DNA of 64,000 nt from Sneathiella chinensis. GTDB lineage: Bacteria; Pseudomonadota; Alphaproteobacteria; Sneathiellales; Sneathiellaceae. Position 1 is the first letter of the stretch, and every line of letters starts with the position of its first letter. The translations under genes and the position numbers were made by a program. Shown here piece by piece: positions 25,893 through 34,103 of the stretch. Below the pieces are notes generated by a model that was not told the origin of the DNA, made no database searches, and worked only from the letters and a program-made list of their open reading frames with translations. Where the stretch lies: NCBI RefSeq assembly GCF_012720115.1, contig NZ_VNWN01000002.1, positions 1-64,000 on the forward strand, written 5' to 3'.

Positions 25893-27260
25893 ATGAAAAT
25901 CACGTTTCTGGGTGCAACGGGTACGGTTACAGGGTCCAAATACCTTCTTGAGGATTACACCAGCAGAATTCTGGTCGATTGCGGCCTGTTTCAGGGGCTA
26001 AAGGAGTTGCGCCTTCGAAACTGGAACCCCCTTCCCATTGATCCTGCCTCCATCGACAAGGTTCTGCTGACCCACGCCCATCTGGATCACAGCGGTTATA
26101 TCCCCCGTTTCGTAAAGGCTGGCTTCAAGGGGCCGATCCATTGTTCCGACGGGACCCTGGATTTGTGCCGGATTCTGTTGCCGGACAGCGGCCGCATTCA
26201 GGAAGAAGATGCCGCCCGGGTCAACCGGTATGGCTATACCCGCCATCATCCGGCCCTGCCCCTCTATACGGAAAAAGAAGCCAACCGGGCTCTGAAACAG
26301 TTCCAGCCCGTCGAGTTCGGGTCTGCCTATGCGCTCAACCGGGATTTGTCCTTTTCCCTGCACCGGGCCGGTCACATTCTGGGGGCGTCCTTCGTCAGAC
26401 TGGAAAGCTCAGGCGGAACATCCGTCCTGTTTTCTGGCGATATCGGTCGCCCCAATGACCCGGTGATGAAGGAACCCGCAAAAATGCAGGACGCCGACTA
26501 TCTTGTTCTGGAATCCACCTATGGCAACCGGAAACATGACAGCATCGACCCCGCAAAGGAGATCGGAGACATCGTTCGCACCACGATTGAGCGGGGCGGA
26601 ACCGTCGTCATTCCCTCCTTCGCGGTCGGACGGGCGCAACTGATCCTGTTCTATATCCACCAGTTGAAGGCGACGGGCCAGTTGCCGGGCAACCTGCCCG
26701 TCTTTCTGGACAGCCCCATGGCCATCAATGCCTCTGAATTACTGTGTCGCCACCTGTCGGACCACCGGATGTCCCGCTCTCTTTGCCATGATGTCTGTAA
26801 TGTGGCCCGCTTTACCCGGACGGTTGATGAATCGAAGGACATCTTCAACAGCTATCACCGGATGCCGAAAATCATCATTTCGGCCAGTGGTATGGCCACC
26901 GGGGGCCGGGTTCTCCATCACCTAAAAACCTATCTGGGGGACCGGCGCAGTACCATCCTGCTGGTCGGGTTTCAGGCCGCCGGCACCCGCGGTGATCGGC
27001 TGGCCCGCGGTGAAAAGGAAATCAAGATCCATGGCGACATGTGGCCGGTCAACGCCGATGTGCACCTTCTGGACAGCATGTCCGCCCATGCGGATTACAC
27101 CGAAATTCTGGGGTGGCTGGAAAACTTCCGCGAGCCCCCCCGCAAGGTCTTCATCGTCCATGGCGAGCCAGAAGCCGCCCTCGGCATGCAGTCCCATATT
27201 CAGGAAAAATTCGGCTGGGAAACAGTCATCCCTGAATATCTCCAGGAAGAGGAATTATAG
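25893..27260 (+). CDS. Beta-CASP metallo-beta-lactamase-fold hydrolase (putative RNase)
   Basis: 455 aa. The metal motif HAHLDHSGYI (His61, His63, Asp65, His66) and downstream residues (HRAGHILGASF, FSGDIGRP) define the metallo-beta-lactamase core. The beta-CASP insert contains LVLESTYGNR and SASGMATGGRVLHHL, and the C-terminal motif is VHGEPEA. This is the YSH1/CPSF-like group of RNA-cleaving enzymes also common in bacterial stress clusters; substrate unknown. The start MKITFLGATG at 25893 follows GGGAGACTCCTG. It is 61 bp upstream of the Lon-like gene and probably co-transcribed. Confidence 0.88.
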   Translation: MKITFLGATGTVTGSKYLLEDYTSRILVDCGLFQGLKELRLRNWNPLPIDPASIDKVLLTHAHLDHSGYIPRFVKAGFKGPIHCSDGTLDLCRILLPDSGRIQEEDAARVNRYGYTRHHPALPLYTEKEANRALKQFQPVEFGSAYALNRDLSFSLHRAGHILGASFVRLESSGGTSVLFSGDIGRPNDPVMKEPAKMQDADYLVLESTYGNRKHDSIDPAKEIGDIVRTTIERGGTVVIPSFAVGRAQLILFYIHQLKATGQLPGNLPVFLDSPMAINASELLCRHLSDHRMSRSLCHDVCNVARFTRTVDESKDIFNSYHRMPKIIISASGMATGGRVLHHLKTYLGDRRSTILLVGFQAAGTRGDRLARGEKEIKIHGDMWPVNADVHLLDSMSAHADYTEILGWLENFREPPRKVFIVHGEPEAALGMQSHIQEKFGWETVIPEYLQEEEL

Positions 27261-27321
27261 GGCCATTCGGCCCCCGGATGCCACGCCCACCCAAATACAA
27301 GCAGGAAACAAGGAAAAAGCA

Positions 27322-29742
27322 GTGACCATTACCCCGATTCCCCATGAAGACCTTTGCCGGGTCTGCGATCCGGAAAGCCTCGGATTTTCCTCAACCGCCT
27401 CGATCCTCCCTTCCGACAGCATTCCGGGACAAAACCGGGCCATCGAAGCCCTGCTATTCGGCGCCGCCATCAAGCGGGAAGGATACAACATCTATCTGGC
27501 GGGCGAATCCGGCCTCGGCAAACGGTCCATGGCCATGCGCCTGCTGGGGGAACGGGCCAATTCGGAAGCCCCGCCACAGGATTGGGTCTATGTCCACAAT
27601 TTCATAACAGCCCCCCGCCCCAATGCCATTGGCCTGCCTCCAGGAAAGGGCATCGTTTTTCAACGGGCCATGCTGCAACTGGTCAAAATCCTCAAGGAAG
27701 CCATTCCCCGCGCCTTTGAAAGTGACGATTACAAACAGCGGCTGGCCAATATCAATGACGACTTTCAGAACCGGCAGACCGAAGCCCTGGATGCGTTCAG
27801 GAAAAAGGCCAAGGACGAAGACATTGCCGTGATCCGCTCCCCTTCCGGGTTTGCCCTACCCCCCATCCGGGACGGGCAGGTCATGACCGGGCAGGAGTTC
27901 GAGAAACTGTCCGCCGAGGAAAAGGAAAAAATCCAGAAAAAAATCCAGACCCTTGAAGAAGAGCTCCAGCTTCTACTGATGAAAGTCCCGCAGTGGGAGC
28001 AAGAGCATCAGGAAAAGGTCCAGGCCCTTAACGAGGAAATCACGTCGTTCGTGGTCACACAGTATATCGACAACCTCCTGAAACAGTTCGCTGATCTTCC
28101 GGAAATCGTCAGCCATCTTCAGGAAGTGCAAAAAGATCTGATCGCCAATATTTTTGGCATCATGCAAATGGAACAGGGCGGCGATCAGGGAGCTGAAAAT
28201 GCCGAAATGGGCGGCCCCATTGGCGGGTTCAACCGCTACACGGTCAACCTGATCGTCAACCACAACAAAAAAAATGGGGCCCCGGTCATATTCGAGGATA
28301 ACCCTACCCTTGGCAACCTGATCGGCCGGGCCGAGCATATTTCGCATATGGGGACACTGATCACCGATTTCCGCCTCATTCGCAGTGGCTCGATGCATCG
28401 GGCCAATGGCGGTTACCTCATCATTGATGCCCAGAAACTTCTGTCCCACCCTTTTTCATGGGACAGTCTGAAGCGCTGTCTGCGCGGTAAGCGGATCAAG
28501 ATTGAATCCGCCGCCCAACTGATGGATATGATCAGTACCGTCTCGCTTGTGCCGGAGCCGATCCCGCTGGATATCAAGGTGGTGCTGGTGGGCAGCGTTC
28601 TTCTGTATGACATGCTGTGCCGGTTCGACCCCGAATTCAGGGAATTGTTCAAGGTCGTTGCGGATTTTGATGACCGGATGCCCAGAACCCCCGAAAATCA
28701 GGTGGCCTATGCCTCGCTGCTGGCAGGCACCATCCAGCGGGAAAAATTGAAACCCTTCACCAAGGAGGCGGTGGCCCGGGTCATTGAGGAAAGTATCCGC
28801 CTGACCGGTGATTCCGAGAAAATATCGAACCGTCTGGTGCAGGTTGCCGATCTGCTGCGCGAAGCGGATTTCCATGCCGAAACCGCCGGGGCCAAGGATG
28901 TGGAACGGGACCATGTTCAGCAAGCCATCAACGCGCAGGAACGCCGTCTTGACCGGGTTCGGGAACGGCTGCAGGAAAATATCAACCGTCATATTGTCCT
29001 GATTGACACCGACGGGCAGAAAACCGGCCAGATCAACGGCCTGTCCGTTTTACAAACCGGCAGTTTCATGTTTGGCCAGCCGACTCGCATTTCCTGCCGG
29101 GTTCGTCCCGGCGAGGGCAAGATCATCGACATCGAGCGGGAAGTGGAACTGGGTGGCCCCCTCCATTCAAAGGGTGTCCTGATCCTGTCCGGGTTCCTTG
29201 GGGCCAAATTCACGCTGGATATTCCCCTGTCGCTGCAGGCCAGTCTGGTGTTCGAGCAGTCCTATGGCGGGGTGGATGGGGATAGCGCCTCCTCCGCAGA
29301 GTTATATGCCCTGCTGTCCGCCCTTGCAGACGCCCCCATCCGGCAAGGGCTGGCCGTCACTGGGTCGGTCAACCAGTATGGGGATGTGCAGGCCATCGGC
29401 GGGGTCAACCAGAAGATTGAGGGGTTCTTCGATATTTGCAGGATCCGGGGCCTGACCGGCCAGCAGGGTGCCCTTGTCCCGGCCAGCAATGTGCCCCATC
29501 TGATGTTACGTCATGATGTGATTGCGGCCGTGAAAGACGGAAAGTTCAACATCTATCCCGTCGCCCATATTGACGAAGGCATTGAGTTGCTGACCGGCCT
29601 TACGGCGGGCAGCCCAAATGCAGACGGCCTGTATCCCGAAGACACGGTTTTCGGGCGTGTTCAGGCCCGCCTGAAGGCCTTTGCCGAAACCCGCCGCCGG
29701 TTCATGCGGCCGGAACCCGAGGGGACCGGAAAGGGAAAATGA
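27322..29742 (+). CDS. Lon-family ATP-dependent protease (LonB-like, AAA_32 type)
   Basis: 806 aa from a GTG start at 27322, preceded by AAGGAAAAAGCA. The open frame extends far upstream inside the beta-CASP gene, but conserved sequence begins here. Walker A GESGLGKRS (from residue 61) is followed by a long helical insert rich in Glu/Lys (about 140-270, coiled-coil-like). The C-terminal Lon protease domain holds the Ser-Lys dyad: Ser655 in GVDGDSASSAEL and Lys698 in GVNQKIEGFF. The family degrades damaged or regulatory proteins in the cytosol. The gene overlaps the next by 4 nt, so the three genes form an operon. Confidence 0.9.
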   Translation: MTITPIPHEDLCRVCDPESLGFSSTASILPSDSIPGQNRAIEALLFGAAIKREGYNIYLAGESGLGKRSMAMRLLGERANSEAPPQDWVYVHNFITAPRPNAIGLPPGKGIVFQRAMLQLVKILKEAIPRAFESDDYKQRLANINDDFQNRQTEALDAFRKKAKDEDIAVIRSPSGFALPPIRDGQVMTGQEFEKLSAEEKEKIQKKIQTLEEELQLLLMKVPQWEQEHQEKVQALNEEITSFVVTQYIDNLLKQFADLPEIVSHLQEVQKDLIANIFGIMQMEQGGDQGAENAEMGGPIGGFNRYTVNLIVNHNKKNGAPVIFEDNPTLGNLIGRAEHISHMGTLITDFRLIRSGSMHRANGGYLIIDAQKLLSHPFSWDSLKRCLRGKRIKIESAAQLMDMISTVSLVPEPIPLDIKVVLVGSVLLYDMLCRFDPEFRELFKVVADFDDRMPRTPENQVAYASLLAGTIQREKLKPFTKEAVARVIEESIRLTGDSEKISNRLVQVADLLREADFHAETAGAKDVERDHVQQAINAQERRLDRVRERLQENINRHIVLIDTDGQKTGQINGLSVLQTGSFMFGQPTRISCRVRPGEGKIIDIEREVELGGPLHSKGVLILSGFLGAKFTLDIPLSLQASLVFEQSYGGVDGDSASSAELYALLSALADAPIRQGLAVTGSVNQYGDVQAIGGVNQKIEGFFDICRIRGLTGQQGALVPASNVPHLMLRHDVIAAVKDGKFNIYPVAHIDEGIELLTGLTAGSPNADGLYPEDTVFGRVQARLKAFAETRRRFMRPEPEGTGKGK

Positions 29743-30545
29743 TGATGGACACCGACCAGACCAAACTGTTCAGGCGTATCCTGATACCGCTGATCGGAAC
29801 GACTGACTATCAGGACACCCTGATAGCCGCAGCCCTTCTTGCATCCCGGTTGCATACCAGCCTCACCAGTCTGTTTGTCGAGGACAGGACCCTCCTGTCC
29901 ATTGCCGAACTCCCCTGTGTGCGGGAAGTCACCTTGACCGGGCGCATTCTGACCGATCTGGACCGCCCGCGCCTTGAACATGGCCTGAAGCGTGAACTTC
30001 TGAAGATACGTGCCTCTCTCGAGCGACTTGAACGAAACGCCCCCCTGAAATGGGAGTTGGATAGCCGTCAGGGACTGCCCGGTGACGTGCTGGCCTCCAT
30101 GGCCGGGCCGGGCGATCTTGTGGTGCTCTATCAGCAACGGGACAACCTTGGAACCGGACAGGGAACCCCCTTCCCCCTTGAAGCACTGGCCTTTGATCTT
30201 GGCTCTCCGCTTCTGCTTCTCAGGCGGCGTCAACCCTTGCGGGAAGGGGATATCATTGTTGTCTGTGATACGGACCAATGCTCTCCGTCGGTGATGGCAC
30301 TGGCCAAGGCTCTCAGCGGGGCTCTTGGAAATCGCAGTGTCCAGCTGCTGCCCCTGCCCGGTGCGGGGTCCGTCGCGGACCTGAAGCGGGTTCTGCAGCA
30401 ATATGCGCAAAATCCGCCATCCCTTGTGGTCCTTCCTGAACCGGCCTGCAAGCGTCTCGGGATCGACATCGCCGGGATTGCGGATCAAATCCCCTATCCG
30501 GTTCTGGTGGTCAAACCCACCCCCGAGGCCCCGGAAAAACCCTGA
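29739..30545 (+). CDS. Universal-stress-protein-like protein
   Basis: 268 aa. The N-terminal RRILIPLIGTTDYQDTLIAAALLASRLHTSLTSLFVED and the C-terminal half (ILVV-like strand, GIADQIPYPVLVVKP) fit a USP-like Rossmann fold. No clear ATP-binding G-2x-G-9x-G motif is visible, so it may not bind ATP. Three in-frame ATGs (29739, 29742, 29745) follow AAGGG; the third has the best spacing. The gene overlaps the Lon-like stop and converges on the next gene with an 11-bp gap. Function unknown beyond stress-cluster context. Confidence 0.65.
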   Translation: MMMDTDQTKLFRRILIPLIGTTDYQDTLIAAALLASRLHTSLTSLFVEDRTLLSIAELPCVREVTLTGRILTDLDRPRLEHGLKRELLKIRASLERLERNAPLKWELDSRQGLPGDVLASMAGPGDLVVLYQQRDNLGTGQGTPFPLEALAFDLGSPLLLLRRRQPLREGDIIVVCDTDQCSPSVMALAKALSGALGNRSVQLLPLPGAGSVADLKRVLQQYAQNPPSLVVLPEPACKRLGIDIAGIADQIPYPVLVVKPTPEAPEKP

Positions 30546-30556
30546 GAAAGAAGCGG

Positions 30557-31906
30557 TTAGCCTGACCGCACGTCCGGCCCTAGCATATCCGGCCCCAAAA
30601 CCTCAAGCCCGCCTGTCACGTCATAATGCAGGACGAAGTCAAACTGTTCCGGCAGGCGCACCTTGATATAGTGACTGTCCCGTTCAGCTTCCGGCCGGTA
30701 CACCACCCCGATGGAGCGTTCCAACCGGCGCCGGGCCATCAACAGATCAACCGCCTTGTCCCCGGCCCTGAGATCAAGAAGGAATGACTTCATGTTCACA
30801 TGATGGAACACATCCTCGATACTGTCCGGCACTGCGGAAAGAAGGGTCCGAAGGCGGGACGGCTGGCCCCACCCCTCGGCCACGGTCACCTGCCCCCGGT
30901 TGGTTGAAAACCCGACCAGAAGGCTTTTCTGACCATAGGCTTCCCGCACCAGTTGCCCCACACTGTTCATCCCGCACCGGGACAGATCCGTGGCGGCGGC
31001 ATTGCCCATGTGAATATTGTGCCCCCACACCACGATCCGGGCGTCCCGCCCCAGCCGCGCACCGCAGAAATCTGCAACCTTACACAGGGTCTCAAACATG
31101 TGCTGCGACCGGACGGTCCAGAAATCCGCTCCCCCTTGTAGGAACACCTGATCATACTGTTCAGCCTGCTGCAGCATGTCCGCCTTCCAGTCCGCCCCCG
31201 AACATTCCGCCGCTGGGTATTGCTCTGCTGTGACGGACCGAAAACTCTCGCGCCGGAAGGCGGCCAGATGATGCAGGGCCTCCCTCCCTCGTTGCTCTGG
31301 CAGATCGAGGGAGTCACTCCCCCGCCCGTCCCGAAACTTGCCGGGCAGATGTTCCAGATCCGCATAATGAACACGGGCGCGGCGGGCGGCCAGCGGGTCC
31401 GCCCTATCCAGATTGTCAAGAAGGGTGCGGATAGACTCCGTCATGCTAAAAAGATCCAGACCATAAAAGCCAACCGGCAGGGGGGCCGTCAGCCGCCCCA
31501 GTTCCGGGGACCGGAACTCGTAATTATAGGCCTGCAGCCATTCGATGAACTGGAACACCTCCCGATTGCGCCATTTCCACACCGGAAAGCGCCGGAAATC
31601 GCCAAGGGCCGCGTTCGCACTTTCCTTGCTCAGGCAGGACACGAAGCGGTTCACCCTGTCGGCATCGAACCAGTCCGCCTCAACCACCACGGCATCGAAG
31701 CCGCCTTCCTCGATCAGGCGCTGGGTCATTTCCGCCCGCGCCCGATAAAATTCACGGGTGCCGTAGGACGCCGCCCCGATCAGGACAAACCGCTTGCCCC
31801 GTGCGGCCCGGACAATTCCATCATACTCGCTCAGGCTACCGCCCAAGGGGATTGCCGCCTTTTCAAGGGCCGTCACCAGTTCATAATCCACATCTGTTGT
31901 TGTCAT
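30557..31906 (-). CDS. Erythromycin-esterase-family protein lacking catalytic Glu/His
   Basis: 449 aa, start ATG at 31906 preceded by GGAGGAC. The fold is that of the erythromycin esterase (EreA/EreB/EreC) superfamily: VVVEADWFDADRVN, WKWRNREVFQFIEWL, GFYGLDLFSM and VWGHNIHMGNA are recognisable. In active Ere enzymes the first motif is GE-x-(S/T)-HG-T; here it is GAASYGT (residues 44-50), so the Glu and the general-base His are replaced by Ala and Tyr. The later histidine (GHNIHMG) and the Glu of VVEADW remain. Macrolide esterase activity is therefore unlikely; another activity or a non-enzymatic role is inferred. It is transcribed divergently from a small gene across a region with two FNR-type boxes. 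Confidence 0.82.
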   Translation of the reverse strand: MTTTDVDYELVTALEKAAIPLGGSLSEYDGIVRAARGKRFVLIGAASYGTREFYRARAEMTQRLIEEGGFDAVVVEADWFDADRVNRFVSCLSKESANAALGDFRRFPVWKWRNREVFQFIEWLQAYNYEFRSPELGRLTAPLPVGFYGLDLFSMTESIRTLLDNLDRADPLAARRARVHYADLEHLPGKFRDGRGSDSLDLPEQRGREALHHLAAFRRESFRSVTAEQYPAAECSGADWKADMLQQAEQYDQVFLQGGADFWTVRSQHMFETLCKVADFCGARLGRDARIVVWGHNIHMGNAAATDLSRCGMNSVGQLVREAYGQKSLLVGFSTNRGQVTVAEGWGQPSRLRTLLSAVPDSIEDVFHHVNMKSFLLDLRAGDKAVDLLMARRRLERSIGVVYRPEAERDSHYIKVRLPEQFDFVLHYDVTGGLEVLGPDMLGPDVRSG

Positions 31907-32038
31907 GACCCGTCCTCCGCATTTACCACGTGCCTGAACCGGGAATGCCACCTGCAACTGTCTGAAATCCGTACAGGGCGGTTAAACCGCTCTTTTTTGC
32001 CAAAAAAGACAGCTAGCCATGAATGACTTGCTCGCGTC

Positions 32039-32052
32039 TTGATGATTATCAA
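32039..32052. promoter_or_regulatory. FNR/Anr-type box, perfect consensus
   Basis: TTGATGATTATCAA is an exact match to TTGAT-N4-ATCAA, the binding site of FNR/Anr/Dnr-type regulators. It sits 133 bp upstream of the esterase-like gene and 158 bp upstream of the 80-aa gene. A Crp/Fnr regulator is encoded 490 bp away. Confidence 0.8.
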
Positions 32053-32071
32053 AACGGGAAAATGAACCGAC

Positions 32072-32085
32072 TTGATATTCGTCAA
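32072..32085. promoter_or_regulatory. Second FNR/Anr-type box, one mismatch
   Basis: TTGATATTCGTCAA matches TTGAT-N4-ATCAA at 9 of 10 defined positions. Its centre is 33 bp from that of the perfect box, close to three helical turns. Confidence 0.65.
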
Positions 32086-32209
32086 GACACCGGAAAGCGA
32101 CCCCGTCCAGACTGTCAGCCTTTCAAGCAGACCACCCGAAGACCGTGAGGGGAAAAAACGACTTTGGGACAGCACCGATCGTACGGGACTGAAACTGGAG
32201 GGAGTATCA

Positions 32210-32452
32210 ATGACCCGACTGGCAAGCACACGGCCCGCAACGGCCCGGGAAATACAGGCCATCCTGACCGATCTGGACAGTGATCAGGTGCTCGATATTC
32301 AGGATACGGGGGCGCGAGAGGATGATATCCGGCTGGCCCTTGCCTGGCTGGAAGACAAGCTGGCCGCCCCCTCAGAGGACGGCAAGACCGATACCCGGGT
32401 TCAGGTTCTGTATGAACTGATCCTGTCCTTTCGATACCCCTGCCGCGAATAA
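32210..32452 (+). CDS. Hypothetical 80-aa protein
   Basis: ATG at 32210 with a strong GGAGGGAG ribosome site. A longer frame begins at 32072, but that start lies inside the second FNR-type box. The product is soluble, acidic and helical, with DLDSDQVLDIQDTG in the centre and VQVLYELILSF near the end. I do not recognise a family. The position next to FNR-type boxes and a Crp/Fnr gene suggests a low-oxygen or nitric-oxide-responsive small protein (inference). Confidence 0.6.
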   Translation: MTRLASTRPATAREIQAILTDLDSDQVLDIQDTGAREDDIRLALAWLEDKLAAPSEDGKTDTRVQVLYELILSFRYPCRE

Positions 32453-32539
32453 ATTATGATTTATTCAGTCGGGACCGGTGGACTTTTTCGTTAAACAATT
32501 ATATACTAATGTATTAATTGATCCGGCACCGCAGACTGA

Positions 32540-33304
32540 ATGATGACCTATGTGAACGAGCAGACAGTCAAGTTTCTGAACGGCCTTCCCTTTTTCCGGG
32601 ACATGGACCCATCCGATGTGACGGTGTTTCTGAACACCGCCACCATACGCCATTATGCCCGTCATCAGACGGTTTTCCTGCAGGACGATCCGGCGGACCA
32701 TTTTTTCGTGATCCGGGACGGCTGGGTCAAAACCTACCGGATCACCCAGGATGGCGAGGAATCCATTCGCTCCATCTTGCATGGCGGCGACCTGTTTGGC
32801 CTTGCCTCCTTTTTCGGGAATGCCGACTATCCCTACTGCGCCGAAGCGGTGGAAAAATCCGATCTGATCAGTTTTTCCATCACGCCCTTGCGGGAAAGAA
32901 CGGAAAAGAAGCCGGAAATCATGCAGCGGGTCATTTCCAGCCTGTCCCGTGAAATGAACCGGCTGCATCTGGATCATGAACATATGACCCTGATGAGCGC
33001 CCCGCAGCGGGTGGGTTGCCTTCTGATGCAACTGGCACCGGAGCGAGGCCCCAACGGGTGCAGCTTCCGGTTTCCCTATGACAAGTCCCTCGCCGCCCAG
33101 AAGCTGGGCATGAAGCCGGAGACCTTTTCCCGCGCCTTTTTACAACTGAAACCTTATGGGGTGACGGTGAACGGCCCGGAATGCCGCATCGAAAATTTCG
33201 ACATGCTGGCACAATATTGCTGCGCCCATTGCTCGGCCGAGGCGCGGGACTGTTTCAATGCCCCGCTGAAACCGGAAAACCAGCCCTTGAAACGGGTGCA
33301 ATAG
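32540..33304 (+). CDS. Crp/Fnr-family transcriptional regulator with C-terminal Cys cluster
   Basis: 254 aa. An N-terminal cyclic-nucleotide-binding-like beta-barrel (about 15-120) is followed by a dimer helix and a C-terminal winged helix. The recognition helix contains ETFSR (194-198), the E-x-x-S-R pattern by which FNR reads TTGAT half-sites. The N-terminal [4Fe-4S] cysteines of FNR are absent. Instead the tail has CCAHCSAEARDC (Cys227, 228, 231, 238), which could bind metal or sense redox state (inference). It probably regulates the nearby promoter with TTGAT-N4-ATCAA boxes. The effector is unknown. Confidence 0.85.
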   Translation: MMTYVNEQTVKFLNGLPFFRDMDPSDVTVFLNTATIRHYARHQTVFLQDDPADHFFVIRDGWVKTYRITQDGEESIRSILHGGDLFGLASFFGNADYPYCAEAVEKSDLISFSITPLRERTEKKPEIMQRVISSLSREMNRLHLDHEHMTLMSAPQRVGCLLMQLAPERGPNGCSFRFPYDKSLAAQKLGMKPETFSRAFLQLKPYGVTVNGPECRIENFDMLAQYCCAHCSAEARDCFNAPLKPENQPLKRVQ

Positions 33305-33470
33305 GCCTGCACCGCGCCAGTCCGATGACGGGGCCTTTCCCGCCTTCTGCCCTGCGAACCCCGCTCCAAACCCACACCAGAACAGACAATACAGACAATG
33401 GTTTCAACGAACCCGAAGAGACCCTATATGTAAGAAAGACCCACAGGCGGGGAAAGCAGTAAGAGACACC

Positions 33471-34103
33471 ATGAGTATCACCCAGAAAATCCTTCCCCTG
33501 ATCATCACCGGCCTGATCCTGACCGGCTGCGCCTCGGTCAGTTCCAAGGTCACCCGGTTCAACTATCTGCCGGATCAACAAACCGGCGGCACCCTCTATT
33601 TCGAACCGGGTCCGGAACAAAAAGGTAGTGCCGAGTTTTCCCATTACACGGAATCCGTTGGAATGCGGCTGGAAACCCTTGGGTTTCGCCCGGCCCCGGA
33701 CAGGCAAAGCGCGGATTATATCGCCAAGATCCGCTATGGTGTCAGCGACGCCCAGCAGATCGTCTCCTCCCGCCCGGTCTATGGATACAGTTCTCTCTAT
33801 TACGGTTATGGCTATCGGCACCATCTGTATCCGTCCTATGGCATTGTCGGGTATGCCCCCTATTCGGAAACCCGTTATGACAAGTATTTTGCCATTCGGA
33901 TCATGGATAACCGCACCGGCAGCCCGGACAATCCGCGGCCCGTCTATGAAGCCAAGGCAACCAGCACGGGCCGCGCCTCCACCTTCGCCGATGTGGCCGA
34001 GTGCATGATTGACGCCGTTTTTGACGACTTTCATACCCGCGGCACCCATCGGGTCAGCAAGAATATCAAGGATTGCGGGCCGGGACACCCGGCCCCCAAC
34101 TAG
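33471..34103 (+). CDS. DUF4136-like lipoprotein
   Basis: 210 aa. The signal peptide ends in a lipobox LTGC with the lipidated Cys at about residue 20. The segment SADYIAKIRYGVS and the C-terminal ASTFADVAECMIDAVF fit DUF4136-type envelope lipoproteins. The middle is Tyr/Gly/His-rich (YGYSSLYYGYGYRHH). Function unknown. Its stop overlaps that of the convergent TRAP permease gene by 4 nt. Confidence 0.72.
   Translation: MSITQKILPLIITGLILTGCASVSSKVTRFNYLPDQQTGGTLYFEPGPEQKGSAEFSHYTESVGMRLETLGFRPAPDRQSADYIAKIRYGVSDAQQIVSSRPVYGYSSLYYGYGYRHHLYPSYGIVGYAPYSETRYDKYFAIRIMDNRTGSPDNPRPVYEAKATSTGRASTFADVAECMIDAVFDDFHTRGTHRVSKNIKDCGPGHPAPN

Larger units (their letters stand above)
31907..32209. other. Divergent promoter region with FNR-type boxes
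   Basis: This 303-bp stretch separates the esterase-like gene (minus) from the 80-aa gene (plus). Besides the two FNR-type boxes at 32039-32085 it holds a GGAGGGAG ribosome site for the small gene at about 32198. No other gene is seen. Confidence 0.6.

Noticed and set aside
26992-27321. N-terminal extension of the Lon-like protein
   Set aside because: Would overlap the beta-CASP gene in another frame. The translation there is Pro/Arg/Ser-rich and non-conserved, and the GTG at 27322 has a good ribosome site.
30557-31906. Macrolide-resistance (esterase) gene
   Set aside because: The Glu and His of the GE-x-x-HG-T motif are missing, so a resistance call is not supported.
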